From: Corythucha ciliata
Taxonomy: Eukaryota; Arthropoda; Insecta; Hemiptera; Tingidae
Assembly: GCA_038030265.1 (NCBI GenBank)
Contig: CM075942.1
Span: forward strand, 46,342,751 to 46,406,750
Length of the DNA stretch: 64,000 bases
Direction: 5' to 3'
The notes beneath the pieces are model-generated. The model was not told the DNA's origin. It did not search any database and was given only the letters and a program-made list of their open reading frames with translations. Below, one piece after another: positions 34,101 to 47,245 of this stretch; the stretch's first letter is position 1; every line of letters starts with the position of its first letter. Position numbers and translations under genes: made by a program.

Positions 34101-37100
34101 TAGTCGAACAAAAGAACAGGTAATCAAGCCCCAGAAAATTGCACATCCGCCTCTTACATTTGATTAAGCAGGAGAAAGTGACTATAGCACCGCACGACAA
34201 TCGAGATTGAAGGAGTCTGAGCGGTCTGCTATGCAAAAAAAGGCAATTCTGCGATCAAAAATGACTTTTTTTGTCATCATAGTGGGCCTTTGGATCCACG
34301 AGACAGAGCCCACAACTGCGAAATTTCTTATTTCTCTTTTTGAGTCCCGATCCTCGTCATCGGTTTTTGAGCCAAAATTTTAGTGGTGGTATACTTATTT
34401 ATTTACTGCAATGAGCCAAACAAATCCTTAAACTAAATTCAAATCCGAATTGGGGGCATAGGTGGAAGAAGGGCCTATAGTCTTACGGGTCCTTTTTCCG
34501 GAAAACGGTTTATATCGCATCCTTAGCACCTCAAGGATGTTCCCTAAAATTTTCAAACCAATCCCATCATTTTTCACGTCACTGCAATGCTTTTGTAATC
34601 CGTCCCGAGAGGCCCTTTTTCCATAGACTGTGAATCCCTCTTAAAAAATCTGCGTTGAAACGTGGGAATGCTGTTTTAGTTGCTGCTCAAAACTCTAAGA
34701 CGTCAGTGAATAATGTATACTTTGTTATTTCTTGCTCTTTGCTATTGGTTTATTATTCATTCTGAATAATAGACCTATGTTTTCGGTATAAGGAAAACAT
34801 TTTTACATCCCACTCTCAAATTTTTTTCTGTGTACGTTTTAACATTTATCGTCTACATTCGATTTCTGGAATGTCCGTACGCCTCTATCGAACCAAAATG
34901 GTGAGGCCAAAAGATTCATTTTTGAAGGGTCAAGCCCCCCCCCCCCAATGATCAGGGGTAGTCCCCTATCCACACCAATAGTTCGGCTTCCACTCAAAAA
35001 ACGAGAAATTAATTTGCCGCAAATCACAATTTAGACCTCGAAAACGGACTATTTACCCCCACTCGCACCCCGGAGTATGGCTATTCCACTGGAGCCCCCA
35101 GAGCCTCATTAGTTTGGCTATAAAGCGTGAGTTAAAGTGTGCAGAAAAAGCACAGAAACAATTAATCATCATAATTTAACTCGATGAATGACAGCCAAAA
35201 GTGTCCATGCCTTCTATCACTGCAAAGAACTAACTTATCCTAAAGGATGGTCGATTGCCCCTCCCGCCATAAGCTACGCCACTGCCTCCGCACCCAATGG
35301 CTACACCTCTGGCATAGTGGTTGGAATCGGACCGTGGGTGAATATAATTCAAACCGAGCGATAAATTCACTCACAACTCCCTCCAATAGCACAGACGTAC
35401 GTCGTTATGAAAGCCCACCTGTTGAATCCGTCTCAGAAAATGCCCTCGTCCGCCCAAAGCGAAACAGCTGTGCGTTTACTATCATTAACCCCCTTCCCCC
35501 TCTTCTAAAATACAATTCATCCACCGCTCCCGGAGAGGGCTCGTGGACGTTGGCATGCGAGCAGCTGGACCAGTCAACTCTTACTTAATTCCTTTTTTTT
35601 GGGGCATCAAAAATCAATCGTAACCTGTGTTCCTGGTTCTGGCCACGCTATATTCTTCAACGAAGCATCGTCCTGTCATTCTTATCGCCAAAATATGATG
35701 AGTGAAGGGTTCAAACGCTTTGAATGATTATTTTTTCGAATAACACACACGCGCAGTTTTTTAACGAGTTGAATGTTTCTGAAGTAGAAAGTGACGTACC
35801 TTTATAGTGAAAGCGACAGTTGAATTTTTAGATGAATCATGTTCGTAGCATACATTTTTCTTTTATGTTTGCCACACGGTAGCCTACTCAACCATATGAG
35901 GGCCTTTTGGTAAGATCTGACACCGAAATCTTCCTTAACGCGTCATAGAAAGAAGAAGAAGAAGAAGAAGAAGAAGAAGAAAAGAAGAAAAAAAGACAAA
36001 ATTCTTTGGGTTGTGGGCACCACGCGTATGTCAGAAAGGCTTTGTTATGGAAAAATCGTGTTTAGGAACACTTTCTAAGCAAGCAGTCAATTCAAGCTCC
36101 CAAAGGAAAGATGAATCTTGTTAATTTGAATAGACAGGATTTCAAAATATTAGTTGCCTAATGCAGTTCGAGTGTTGTAATGTTGATAATTTGCCAGAGT
36201 TTCAATTTGGTAATTCCGTGTTTTTTTTTAAAGGTAAAATTTAAGTTTTCCCCAAATTAGTTCAAAGGCGAAGTGTTCCTCTTCCTTGAAAATTCCGTCC
36301 ATTCCATTCCGGTTCACGGAGCGGCATAACCGGCTTCCTCCAAGGAAGCAACTTTATGACTCTTGACTGCATTATCTTCTCCTTCCTCTTTTTCCATTCT
36401 TTATTAGCGATTCCTCGAGAAGCGACCTCTAGTGGTACACCAAAACCACTTTTAGAGGGTCTTTGTTGCATTCTTCTTGGACGTCCTTCCCTTTCCAGAA
36501 GGAGAGGACCACGAGGAAGAAGAAGAAGAAGAATAAGAAAAAAAAGAAGGGAAGGAGTAAAAGATAGAACCCCCCCCCCACACACGTCCCATCAAGCCGA
36601 CACCAACTAGCAACTCCAGGCGAATGCCGAAAGAAAAATAGTTGACACTTGGTTGTTGATGGGTGTGGGTGACGCGCTCATTCAGACGAATTTTATTTTA
36701 AATTTCTGTTCTTGTAAATTCGACTAACTGTTTTGAGTTTTTTGTATTCGAAGTGTGTGTGTTTGGTGCTCCGCCGGATATTTACCTTATTTTCTCCCCC
36801 GACTTCGTAAGAATTTCATCATCTTGGATACAATAAATTTAAGGTGACATTTCATGGTTAATTACTTCAAATAATTGATAATTTATTGCAGCGTGACTTC
36901 GGGAATAAATTAAGATTGAGATATACAAGCGCATTGGCCGCTGACGTACTTTTAAAACGATTTTAAAACGCTGGCCGCTATTAATAGTTTTTCGCGACAA
37001 TATTAATTGCACTTGCCAGGAATTTGCTGCCTTTGCGAACTCCGCCTCTCCCGGTTATTCAACCAAAAAATCGAAGGACCTGGAGGAAGACCCCCACACT

Positions 37101-39404
37101 CTTGGAGAACCAGTTTTGTTCTCTCGTCTGGGGTCCCGCAATGCTGATAAATGTTGAAAATCCCGTGTACAGGGGAGAATAATATACCTGAAACTCTTCC
37201 CGAGCCAGATAAATTGTCGTTTGAACAAGGGACAAAGTGTGAGTCGTCTTTTTATAATAACAAAAAAAAAAAAAGAAAGGCTTTAGAATTATTTCGCGTA
37301 CGATACTCGTGGATTATTCTGCCTTCCAGGCGTGTGAAACCGACGTCTGGTGGCTTCGTTTGCATGTTTTCCCATCATTTCTAAGAACCAGACAGTGAAG
37401 AAGAGGACTATTAATTTGAGCTTCGTAGCACAACTGAGCCCGTCTTGTTTTTATTTATTCGATTATGATGAGGTGACGGTGGAGCGGTGGGGGTCACGCC
37501 TATTCAAGATGAGACAGGTGAAGCTGTATTGCTTCAGAAATAACTTTTCGTGGGCACCCTGGGTAAAGTGTTACTTTCTTCACTACGTATTAATTCTATG
37601 AACGTTATGAATGCTATGCATAATTGCTACCATTTCAACAACAGGCAAAATAGCCTTGTCAACGCTTGTGAAAGTGAAATTTTTGTATAATGCGTTCAAT
37701 CTATTCACAAACCCTCTGCATTCCTTCAAAAAAGATGCCTTTTGCTTTTTACCGACTTCACCCTTCTCATAAGTTTTACAACTTTTTTGACCAGTCTCCT
37801 TGGTGACCCACATTGGCTCGGAATGGTGGAGGTCCATTTTTGTTACCCTCCCCGTCGCCCCCTCACCTTCAAATTAGGTTCACGACTGAAGACGTCCTCT
37901 ATTGTTTCGTCCTTATTTTCTAAGTATTAAATTACTTTTACCCTAAAAGTTTTTTGTTTGTTTTTATTTAACGGACTCATGTGCCTCGCTCCTATTATTA
38001 TTTAACGCGGACCTCAACCTCATCAACCGCTCTCCCATCCGCATTATAAAGATCCTGATAGTGATAAGTTCATGACATTTTGCTTGAAAATAGAGTTCGA
38101 AAGACTGATTTATTAAGGGTTTTTCCAAGTTTCGAAAGATTACAGAGAAGGGTTTAAAAACGCTAACATATACAGAAATTGCCAACATATTGTCCCATCG
38201 GTAGGCCTCGCTTTGACAAAACTAAAGTGCTAACTGGGTCGTTGTATCCCCGGGGTCTCCTCTTTTCGGCACTTTTTCACTCTTAATTGCTTCGATATAA
38301 ATTGAATTTACATTCATTCACAAAAGCCGCCAATCGCAAATTGTCAGATACACGAACTTTAAACCGTCGAGAGATGTTTCACACTTAATTTATTTATTTT
38401 TTCCACATTATTCTGCTGCGTGGTTGTGACTTGCGCATTTAACGGTGATTTCCGTAGTAATTTAATTAACTTTTATTTTCATTTGTCCCGTTGGAATAAG
38501 CCTTATGAAACATTCATTCCCTGCTGAGTGTACGAGCCGTATTCTTTTCCACACAAGATCGTCATGCCTCCCCCCCCCCGCCACCCACCACAGCAATTAA
38601 CAGTCGTTGTAACGTTTTTCCGCAGTCTTTTCGTGGAGCTAACCGTAAGTTACGAGACAATTTTGATTTCTGACCTTCAATTCATTTTATCGTGTCCTGT
38701 TAGCCACAGACGACAGTTTTGCTGCAACTTTATACTCGAAGGGTCTTCTCCATCGATACCGACTCTGCGGCATGAATGAAAAAGAAAATTGTCAGCCACT
38801 ACATTGTGTATGTGCGGGGGGGGGGGGCCGTATTGTTTGGCATTCGATTTTTACTTTTACTGCAAAATTGGAGGAAAAAAGGTCTGCAAACTTGATTTTC
38901 GGTTCGGTATTGGGCTAGATAGCCATAGTCTTTGCAGTTAGTGTTCGTACTATCTTAGCGGCTTAGCTTTAATGGGTTCACATGTTTGCGGTCTTGGTTC
39001 TGCTAATAAGTTGTGAATTTCTCATTTCACACACACACAAAAAAGCGATTTTATTGAGTGAAAGTCAGTTCGCTGTTCTATGAATGGTTGGATTTGGGGT
39101 CCCGAAAATTTCAGCTTTCCACGTAAACCGTGGTAATTTACAGTGCCGTTATGTACTGCAAGCATAGAAATGTAAATATTGATTCAATTATCCAAAATTC
39201 AATAATGGCTGTCGACCGTCCCAGGTCTAAATATCGTAAGCCGACCCACCAACGTCAAACGGCTAAATCCGACTGTTTACGACTAATGTACATAGTTTTT
39301 GACAGCATTGAGTAATGTGAAGAGTTTAAAGCCCAACAGCCAATTTTTGAGTGAGAAGGAAAGGAGGCTCGAGCTATACATATTTAGTTTTCAATGGACC
39401 CGTT
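31104..39404. other. Long stretch with no recognisable gene
   Basis: About 8.3 kb without a supported gene or transposon end. It contains an AAG microsatellite (35948-35980), C-runs of about 12 nt at 33776-33787 and 34935-34946, and a 12-nt G-run at 38816-38827. Open frames (31816-32175 minus, 32308-32565 plus, 35247-35588 plus, 36262-36585 minus) show no domain or clear splice context. The 34.8-35.0 kb part contains a few family-A-like words. Confidence 0.4.
35948..35980. repeat. (AAG)n microsatellite
   Basis: Short uninterrupted GAA/AAG tract, followed by AAAGAAGAAAAAAAG. Confidence 0.9.
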
Positions 39405-41085
39405 CATCGATCTTTGTACAACCAAATTCATAAATTTGGCTCTTTCAAATCCCCATTCGGCGAGTTTAGTTCTCCTGAAATTACTTCGCGGATTTGTTTC
39501 TTTCAAAACACCAATGTCGCGGGGGGCGGCTCCTGAAATCACTGAATTTAGTGGAATTGGCTCATTCGAAAATCAATTTCGTTGGGCTCACTCCTCCAAA
39601 AACCAATATCGCGGGGCTCACAACATAAAAAGCCACAGTTTTTGTGCCACCGCTTTTTGAACAATCAAATTCACAATTTTGGCTATTTCTAATCTATACC
39701 ATAATGGCGAGTTACGATCGTTTACAAGTTATTCCGCCGATTTGTGTCTCTCACCAATTTCGCGGGGTTACGTTCTTTTGAAAAGCTGAATTTTGCAACC
39801 TTCAAAACTAATTTGGGGGTGTGCTCCTCCAAAAACCAATATCGCGGAGATCACTACTTCTAAACAAATGTGACGCTTTTGACTCTCAAAAACCAAATTT
39901 TTGCGTGTTTGGTTCTTTCAAAAACCGACTTCGTACGGTTATCCCTTTCGAAAACAAATTTGGTGGAGTTCGCTCATTTGAAAACTAAATTTCGCGAGGT
40001 TCGTTCATTCAGTATGATTCAGTGAAATATTTTTCTCGTATTTGACTCTTTTAAGCTCCAATTTAGTGCGTGGGCCGCCTTCCATAAAAAAAACGTCTTG
40101 CAGGATTGGCTCTCTCAAAAACCAATTTTCTCTGCTGTGCCTATTTCCAGAAACAAATGCTGTGAGTCTTGGTCGTCCTGACGCAGTCAAATTTCGAGTG
40201 TTTAAAGCTCTTCAGATTCAAATTTCACGCATCCATCCATTGTCGAATACTAAACGCCCGCAGCTACGCTGCTAAAAAAAGAATTCCGTGCGCTTGAAAA
40301 TAAATTTCGCGCGTCTGACGATCTTTAAAGACCAAATTTCATGTGTTTGGCTAATTCAATAAAGGAATTTTGATGCTTTCGGTCTTCCGTGTGTCAATGT
40401 GATGCGTATACAAGAATCAATTTTACGGATTTAATTTTTCAAAATCCAAATTTGCAGCTTAGGTTCCTCAAAATCTTGAATTTAGCGGGGTAGGCTCTGT
40501 CAAAAACAAATTTCGGGCAATTTGCTTATTAAATACCGATTTCGTAGGCTTTGCTCCGTTAAACCTTTTGATTGATTTCACTCTATTAAAAAGCAATTTC
40601 GTGGGATTGGATCTTTAAAGGACCAACCAGTGCTGTTGTAAACAAAATTTCGTGTGATTGACTCTCTCAAAAATCAAATTTCGCGAGCTTGGCTCTTTTT
40701 TGCTCGGTAATTTCGTTGTCTGCTCTCTTAAGTTAATTAATCTTTCATTAAAATTAATTTTGCGATTTCACGCATACGGCAGTTTCAATGATCAATTTCG
40801 CGGATTTGGCTCCTCAAACCCACCAATTTCGCGGGTTAGGCTCTGTAAGAAATCAATTTTGGGCATTTGGCTGTATGAAAATCAAGCTCGGTGGTTTAGC
40901 TCCGTTAAAACCCAGTTTGATGGATTTAAATTCCTTAAAAATCAATTTTGTGACGGTGCCTCAATAGAAAAGGTTTTACTCTTTTCAAAAAGCAATTTCC
41001 CTCGATTGCTTCTTGTAAAAAACATATTGCTCTAGTTTGGCTCCAACAAAAAAAATTTCTTTGGTTTGGCTTTCTCTGTCACCTC
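39405..41085 (-). repeat. ~31-bp minisatellite, family A, reversed (largest array)
   Basis: Units on this strand read about AATTTCGCGGGTTTGGCTCT then TTCAAAAACC, the reverse complement of the 13.4-14.6 kb units. Spacing measured between successive GCG words near 39490-39610 is 28-31 bp. At about 1.7 kb it would hold roughly 50 units. TTCAAAAACCAATTT is the most constant part. The open frames inside (39394-39660, 40658-41035) encode only repeats of the array. Confidence 0.85.
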
Positions 41086-42051
41086 TTCATTTCACTCATT
41101 TAAACTTGCCAGAATACTTTAGAACTGTAGCTTGGTCAACTGAGGCACCGAATTCACTATAAAAGGTCAAGGGAGAGTTCAGCCCATCCCTTACTTACAC
41201 ACGCGATGCCACGACGTTCACAGGTAAAACATGATCAGAGCATATGCATTAAAATTCCGTGAGTAATTAATCTGGAAAAACGAGTTTTCACCTTTCTGAA
41301 TTTGCACATAACTTCAAGCGTACGACTTCTCGCCTCTACAAGAGCAATAAAGGTTCAGACATTAACTGTTCCCCACAAAAATTGTCGCTATCATGCAAAA
41401 CTGTCTTACCCCTTCATCCAAGCACGAGCGCTCGCCTCAAATCCTCCCTTGACATATTCCAGTATCTTGTTACGCCTTTTATAATCCGTCTTTCTTCGAA
41501 CTCTATACATGGCCTTGCCCCGCTCCAAAGGTAGAAAACTTACTGGGCTATAAATTAAATCAAATCTCCCGTCATAGCGCCTGGACTACTCCGGTGAGGG
41601 GGGGGGGGCTTTCTTAACGGTTTAAACTTGCTGGGGCAGAGTCGCTACCCGTGTGCGGCGTTCTGTCGCGCCCGCATAAAGTCGTCCGTTGCCTCATTAT
41701 TATCTTTGTCATTCTTGGGGGAGTAGAGAATATAAGCTAGTTTCTTAAAAAAAAAAAAAAAAAAAAAAACCAAGTCGCTTGTCAAGAAGTATAAAATATA
41801 ATTGAAGACGAGAGGGAATGAGTGAATGAGAAACCACGAAAGGAAACATGAAGAGGGTTCTTAAGGTCTTTTGCCTTAATCGAAGCTTCGGATCTTGGAA
41901 CGTCCACAAAAACCATCCTCTGTGCTCAACGCCCTACCAGTAACGCCAAATAAGAAACCATATAGTACATATTAGAGCGCGTGGACTTGACTTCCGCCCT
42001 ACGGAATTTGTTTCCTCTCCACTTTCGCTGTTTGATTATTTGCAAGCGTTA
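41086..42051. other. Unassigned sequence
   Basis: Contains an 11-nt G-run (41598-41608) and a poly-A tract (about 41748-41769). No gene recognised. Confidence 0.4.
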
Positions 42052-42234
42052 AGGCTCGTTTACACGGTTCAATCTCATTGCCCAATACGGTGGAAGACAT
42101 TTCATTGAATGGCTCAAGCATCACGTTCATTATAGAAATTTGATGAAGCAATATCATGGAAAATGGGTTTACACGTTTCAATTTGATTGAATCAATGAAA
42201 TTGAGCCATGAGATTGAACCGTGTAAACGCGCTT
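42052..42234. mobile_element. ~183-bp MITE with TTA target duplication
   Basis: The left end AGGCTCGTTTACACGGTTCA and the right end on the complement, AAGCGCGTTTACACGGTTCA, are inverted repeats continuing through ATCTCAT. TTA lies at 42049-42051 and 42235-42237. A 3-bp TTA duplication fits PIF/Harbinger-type MITEs. The ends resemble those of the 30.9-kb MITE (AAGGC-CGTT-ACA). Confidence 0.8.
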
Positions 42235-42237
42235 TTA

Positions 42238-45200
42238 TATGTTTTTTTTTTTTCTTAAAACAAACTTTTACTTCCATGTTCCCTACGGGAATGGAAGTAT
42301 GGTGTTCGTGAAAAAAATAGAGTCTGAGCTGACTTCACATTCTTGATGTACAACCTCAGAATTTATTTGTGTAGAAATGCTTTAATTCTTATGATTTCCT
42401 TTGAAGAAACACGGCTTTGCAATTAGTTGACCGTAGATTAAGGTTGTCGCTTTTCAAGGAAATAAGTTCAGCTACTGTGTTTATTTGGAAAAAAAGAGGG
42501 GTCTATTATACGCAAACAATCGCAGTCAAAACATTTTGAGAATTCGATTTATTTTCTCGGCCAAACCAACAATTGTTTGCCCCATCGAGTAGACCCCCTC
42601 CGCTCATACATCCATTCACAGATGATGATCAATCTGCAAAATATGAAATACCAAAAAAAAACTGTTTTGTAATATTCATTAGTCCAAACCAATCCCCAAC
42701 CCAAAAACTCCCACATGCGTTTGAGACTCAACAGGTCCCTGGTCCCTGAGACTGCGATACCGGGTCTATCCCTCTTACCCACTCACCTCCCCCCCCCCAT
42801 CAATACACTCCACCTCAAACCCCGTTCTTCCAGACAAGTCAGTGTATAGTCGATAGAAAGAATGCAAGGTCTTCTATAGTGGTTCTATGGGGAGGGTGTG
42901 GTGGGTGAGGGGGATCTACCTGAGAGGCCTGAATTGTGTCTGCCATATTGCAATGTCCTGCTCAGAAATAAATCGTATGACCTGCCTTGAGCTTGACAAC
43001 TAGGTTGCTGACCAGCTTTTTTTTCTTCAATATCTTCTTTGCCCGTTCTTTTTTTCTTTCTTTCTTTGGCCCAACCGCCTCCATTCAATCTTGCGATTCT
43101 CTGCCGCGTAAAAGAAATATTTCAGTTCTGATTATTGTTAACCGTTTCAGCCTTAGCTAGAATTTGAATTTATGAAAACATGGGTGGGAGGGGGTGGAGT
43201 TGAGCGCAGGCTTTTGCATTAAAAACACATTTTTGTCAATTTAACGAAATTACATGTTTAGCAAACTCACTTTTCTCTTCGGCACAATTGAACATTAATA
43301 ATAATAATAATATGTACTGGAAAAACCCGAATGCCTCATCGCATTTTTATCGCCTCTTCACGCTGAATAGAAAGTTTGAAACGCTCTGTCACTTGCCTTA
43401 GTTCAAAGTGAGTATGCATGATTTCTTGTGGAGAGAGGAAAAGGATTCGAACCTTTTTTTGTTCCGAAGAGGCTCCCAATTGAGAACGACAAGAAAGAGA
43501 GAGAAAGAGAGGAAGTATGTGGAGTGGTGAGTGAAGAATGAGAATGAGATGTGCGCTTAAGAGATTCCCTCCCCTTCTGTGATTTCAGCTGGCATCAGTC
43601 CCCCCTCTCTTCCTTTCCAGTTTCTTCCGTCAGATAAGTAAAAATGTGGACTATCGACAATTAAATAGAAATTGTCCTACTCAATTAAGGCTAGCTTTTT
43701 ATGTCCTACAGTTCATCACTCCGATGCCGCCACAAATTAATTAGCGAGACCCTTTTTTTTTATAGCAATCTACCTTCTCTGTTTAAGCCCCCCCTCACCT
43801 TGTGTTTAAAGAATTGTTTTTCGTTTTTGTAAAAAACGGAAAGAAAGTCCACCCTACGCCCCAGGTATGTACGAATAGGAATGTCAGAATGGAGATTCAG
43901 TAATCAGTAGGAGTTACTGTGTCATTAGTGTTGCTGGCTTTACGCTCCCCTGTGCCCTGGTCAGTGAACCATCCTAATCCATTGTGCTCTCTTAAAAACT
44001 TCGTGTTGGAAGTCTTAGCCCCCCTCACCGTAGCCCACCCACCCACCCATTTCCCTTCATCATACTTCCATCATACATCTCCGCCGGAGCTTAACTTCTT
44101 CTCCAGCATTGGAATTTCTGGGCTTCTATTGTGTTTAAAGAGCTAAGACATACGCAGAATAAAAAAAAAGTAACCCTCGCGCGTCGTGATTGGGTAATAA
44201 TGGAGAGGCAAATTATGTCGTAAATATTTGCACGACCTAATAATGCCCCCTTCCCCTCACCTTTTCAACCTTGATTCTCTAGTTTGGTCATAATTCCGTC
44301 ATATTGAATCCCCCTCCCCACTGTGCGAAAATCAGACGTTCTGCGACCCTACCAAAACCAACCGGGGAAAAATTGTTCAAAGCCATTTTAGCAGCACCGT
44401 CGAAACGTCTTTCTCCAAAGAATGTGAGATTAGCCGACCTTTTCTCGTGAATCAAGTTGAAAAACAGATTTACCGGTTTTCCTTCCAAGTTAAGGGGAGA
44501 ATCCTTCTCCTCCATTCCAAACCCTTCACTCACCTACCACTTGGGATAAGAATCCATCCCAGGTGTCCCCCACCACTCCAACGTTTGGTCAATCAATATA
44601 ATTGAATTTACGGAGTGAACCCGTTCAGATTCCTCCGCGTCGTTGGATGGGCGGACGTTGAAAAAGAAAAATGTATACGAACCGTCCGTATATGTTGAAA
44701 TACAATTTTTAACATCCTTCATAATAATGAACAAAAAGTGAAGGAATGTTTTGGACTGGAGAATAGAAGGAGCGTGAGTAATAATAACTTTATTGACGGA
44801 GACAAGAATAGAAGCGTAGTAAAAACTGCTAATTATATTCCGCGCTTAACGATCATGTCCCCTCGCACGTTGAGTTTATTTATATTATAAAAAACAAATA
44901 TAGCGGGAATGCTCACACTACGGATCCACACGAGGGTTTTTCGCGCATGTATCCGGTATAGTGACGTGGGGAACGATGTTTTTTTCGCCCAAGCTCGTTA
45001 TTAAATCAACTCAACAAATAAGAAATGAGATGTAAAATTAAATGCGTGAAGAAATGAAAGGGGTCCTGGAACCCCGATTCAAGTCTGAGACAATTTTTTT
45101 CTGAAAATGGGGGGGGGGGAAGGACTTCAGTCACCGCTCGCGAGTTTTTATCCCGGACGCTCTAAATTGGGACCCTCTGTCTGTCTAAACGCTCGTATAA

Positions 45201-45889
45201 GCAGCCACATGTTGGTTGGCCGACGAGGCAGTGTAGTAAAAGTAAAGCCCGGAAGCTGTTGTAACCTAGTGCCTATCCATGCCGAGCTCTGTGAACCCTA
45301 AGGCAACCTAAGTCGGTGGGCATACAATGTGGTTTGCTTACTAAAAAGAGAGAGAAGTTTCGCTAAAAAGAGAGAGGCACACTCATGAGTCGAAGACATA
45401 GAGATAATATAACATGGAGGGAGTCTTGCTCCAATATGACGGCATATGAATAGGTTATAATATGACTGTCCATTAATATAAAAAATAAATTCAAAAATGA
45501 AAACCTCCCTTTCTGGTCAGTGAGTGAACTTTTTTTTAGTTTTATCTAACGATGAAACCTGATTCATATCAGCTAGCCTTGTTTCAAAAAAACAAGGCGA
45601 TTATTATTACATCAAAATTTGCGTTCTAGTTTTCTTGAAAATGTACTTGGACGACTCAAGGAACAGAGAAAATATGAGACATATTGTAACTTTCAGAGCC
45701 CGTGTGCTAAATTTCAGGGATCTTCTTCGGTAATAAAACGCTCGGTGTCAAAGTCCACTTCGAATTATGTGTTGCGTACAGTCGAATAGTGACTTTAAAA
45801 AAGAATGGCAGATAGCGGAGGCTATGCCGTAGAGCGGGTCACTCGTCTCGTGTCCTAAATCTCCCTCTACTCCCTTCTACGCATTTCCT
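42238..45889. other. Unassigned sequence
   Basis: Many C-rich or purine-rich runs, an AAT tract near 43291-43312 and an 11-nt G-run at 45109-45119. No gene supported. Open frames such as 43919-44146 (+) and 44288-44533 (-) are unrecognised. Confidence 0.4.
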
Positions 45890-46330
45890 TGGAGCGGCAA
45901 TCGGAAAACCTACTCGCTTTTCGGAAATACAAACGGTGCATTCTTGTTCGCAGCCCATACGTTCATGTGGTAGCGGTTCTTTGTATCTCGCAAACGCCGC
46001 GATTCATGAAAAAACGGCTGACCCGGGCGATACTAGCCACTGTGCTCCACTGAAACCGCGTTCGTTTACCGGAGCGTCGGCCGTGCACGCCCTAACAGTT
46101 CAGAAGAGGGACTAATGATCCCATATCGAGAAATTTAAAGGAACCGCGTCCTTTGCGAAAGCTTAGTGTAAAGCTTTTTCAGGTTCAAATAGAATGGAAT
46201 TTTTCGGTTCATTCGGCCGAAGCAGGCGCAGGCGAGTTCGATCGTTCATCTTTCGTCCCACTGAGCTTTGAACTGACGAAACTCGGCTCCAGAACACCGT
46301 CCCAACGGGCGGGAAGCGACCGGCGAAGTT
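45890..46330. other. Locally CpG-rich segment, function unknown
   Basis: This stretch is visibly richer in CG dinucleotides than its surroundings (GAGCGGCAATCGG, GGAGCGTCGGCCGTGCACGC, GGGCGGGAAGCGACCGGCG). It contains an open frame at 46153-46338 (+). Such a segment could be an untranslated first exon, a promoter or a foreign repeat. No core promoter element or splice site decides between these. Confidence 0.25.
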
Positions 46331-46759
46331 CTTGGTAGTTTTATAATCATTATAAGTTAATGGAAAGCTACACTAGATCTCGGAACTCCGTCGGAAGACG
46401 GGAGAAAGGCAAAAACCCTTGGAAGCATTGGACCTTTTCATCAAATAAAGTTCATATTCTTCATGACGCGTGAAAATCGAAGTGATTCACTGAACTCAAC
46501 AATTTCATTGTGCATGGTGGGACGAACCGTTTGGATTCAAAATTTTAAGTTTAAAAAATTCCTCAAGATGAATACGCACGAATATCACAGATTTTACAGA
46601 ATTAATTAAGCAAACGGGAATGATTCCAAATAAAAGATTACAAGTTTGTTTTTTAGAGAAGGTTACGTATTGCAGGGTATAAAAATAAGGGACACCCCCG
46701 CACTTCCGCTCTTCACCCATGTGGTCCGTATGCACCCCCCTCCAACTACCCTTCCCCAT

Positions 46760-47180
46760 CAAGGTTCCCTCCATGTATTCTACCTCTATGGTCGAAGACC
46801 ACCAAAAACATGTGTGACGATCTCTTTTTATCATGGAGATAGGAACAAGTGGAGGGAATGAAACGCATTTTTCGTGAAGCCGGTCGCCATTACTACACAC
46901 CATCTGTTATCAGGCCTCACCCAACAAAAACATTGACAATTTGATACTTTATCAGTGAAAAAGTGATAAATTCCCCTCCCGGCCTCTCTAGGTGAATGAT
47001 AACAGTGGGTGTGTAATGGCTGAAAAACCGGCTTCACATGTTTCTACATTAAAAAATACCTTTCTCTCTCCCCACTTGTTCCTACCTCCATGCTTTTTAT
47101 AGTGTGACTTCCCTCTCTTTTTAGTAAACAAACCACGTTGTATGCCATCATAGAGATAAAAATGAATGGAGAAAGCTTGG
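46760..47180. repeat. Imperfect palindrome with ~160-bp arms
   Basis: The left arm contains ATGGAGATAGGAACAAGTGG, GTGAAGCCGGT and the ACACACCATCTGTTATC stretch. The right arm carries the complements (CCACTTGTTCCTACCTCCAT, ACCGGCTTCAC, GATAACAGTGGGTGTGT). The CTTTCTCCATTCATTTTTAT piece, with ATCTCTATGAT beside it, has a related copy at about 48268-48297. It is probably a decayed foldback transposon. The ends are not resolved. Confidence 0.65.
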
Positions 47181-47245
47181 GCTTGAAATTTGTTGACCGT
47201 AGTTATGGTGGGAGGTGCACCTTGTGAACCACAAAGTAACCTCAA

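Noticed and set aside
39394..41035. Open frames of 88 and 125 codons with internal repeats
   Set aside because: They are translations of the ~31-bp minisatellite, whose period is not a multiple of three. The apparent protein repeats are a by-product.
46505..46903. 132-codon minus-strand open frame
   Set aside because: It overlaps the 46.8-47.2 kb palindrome and has no recognisable motif.
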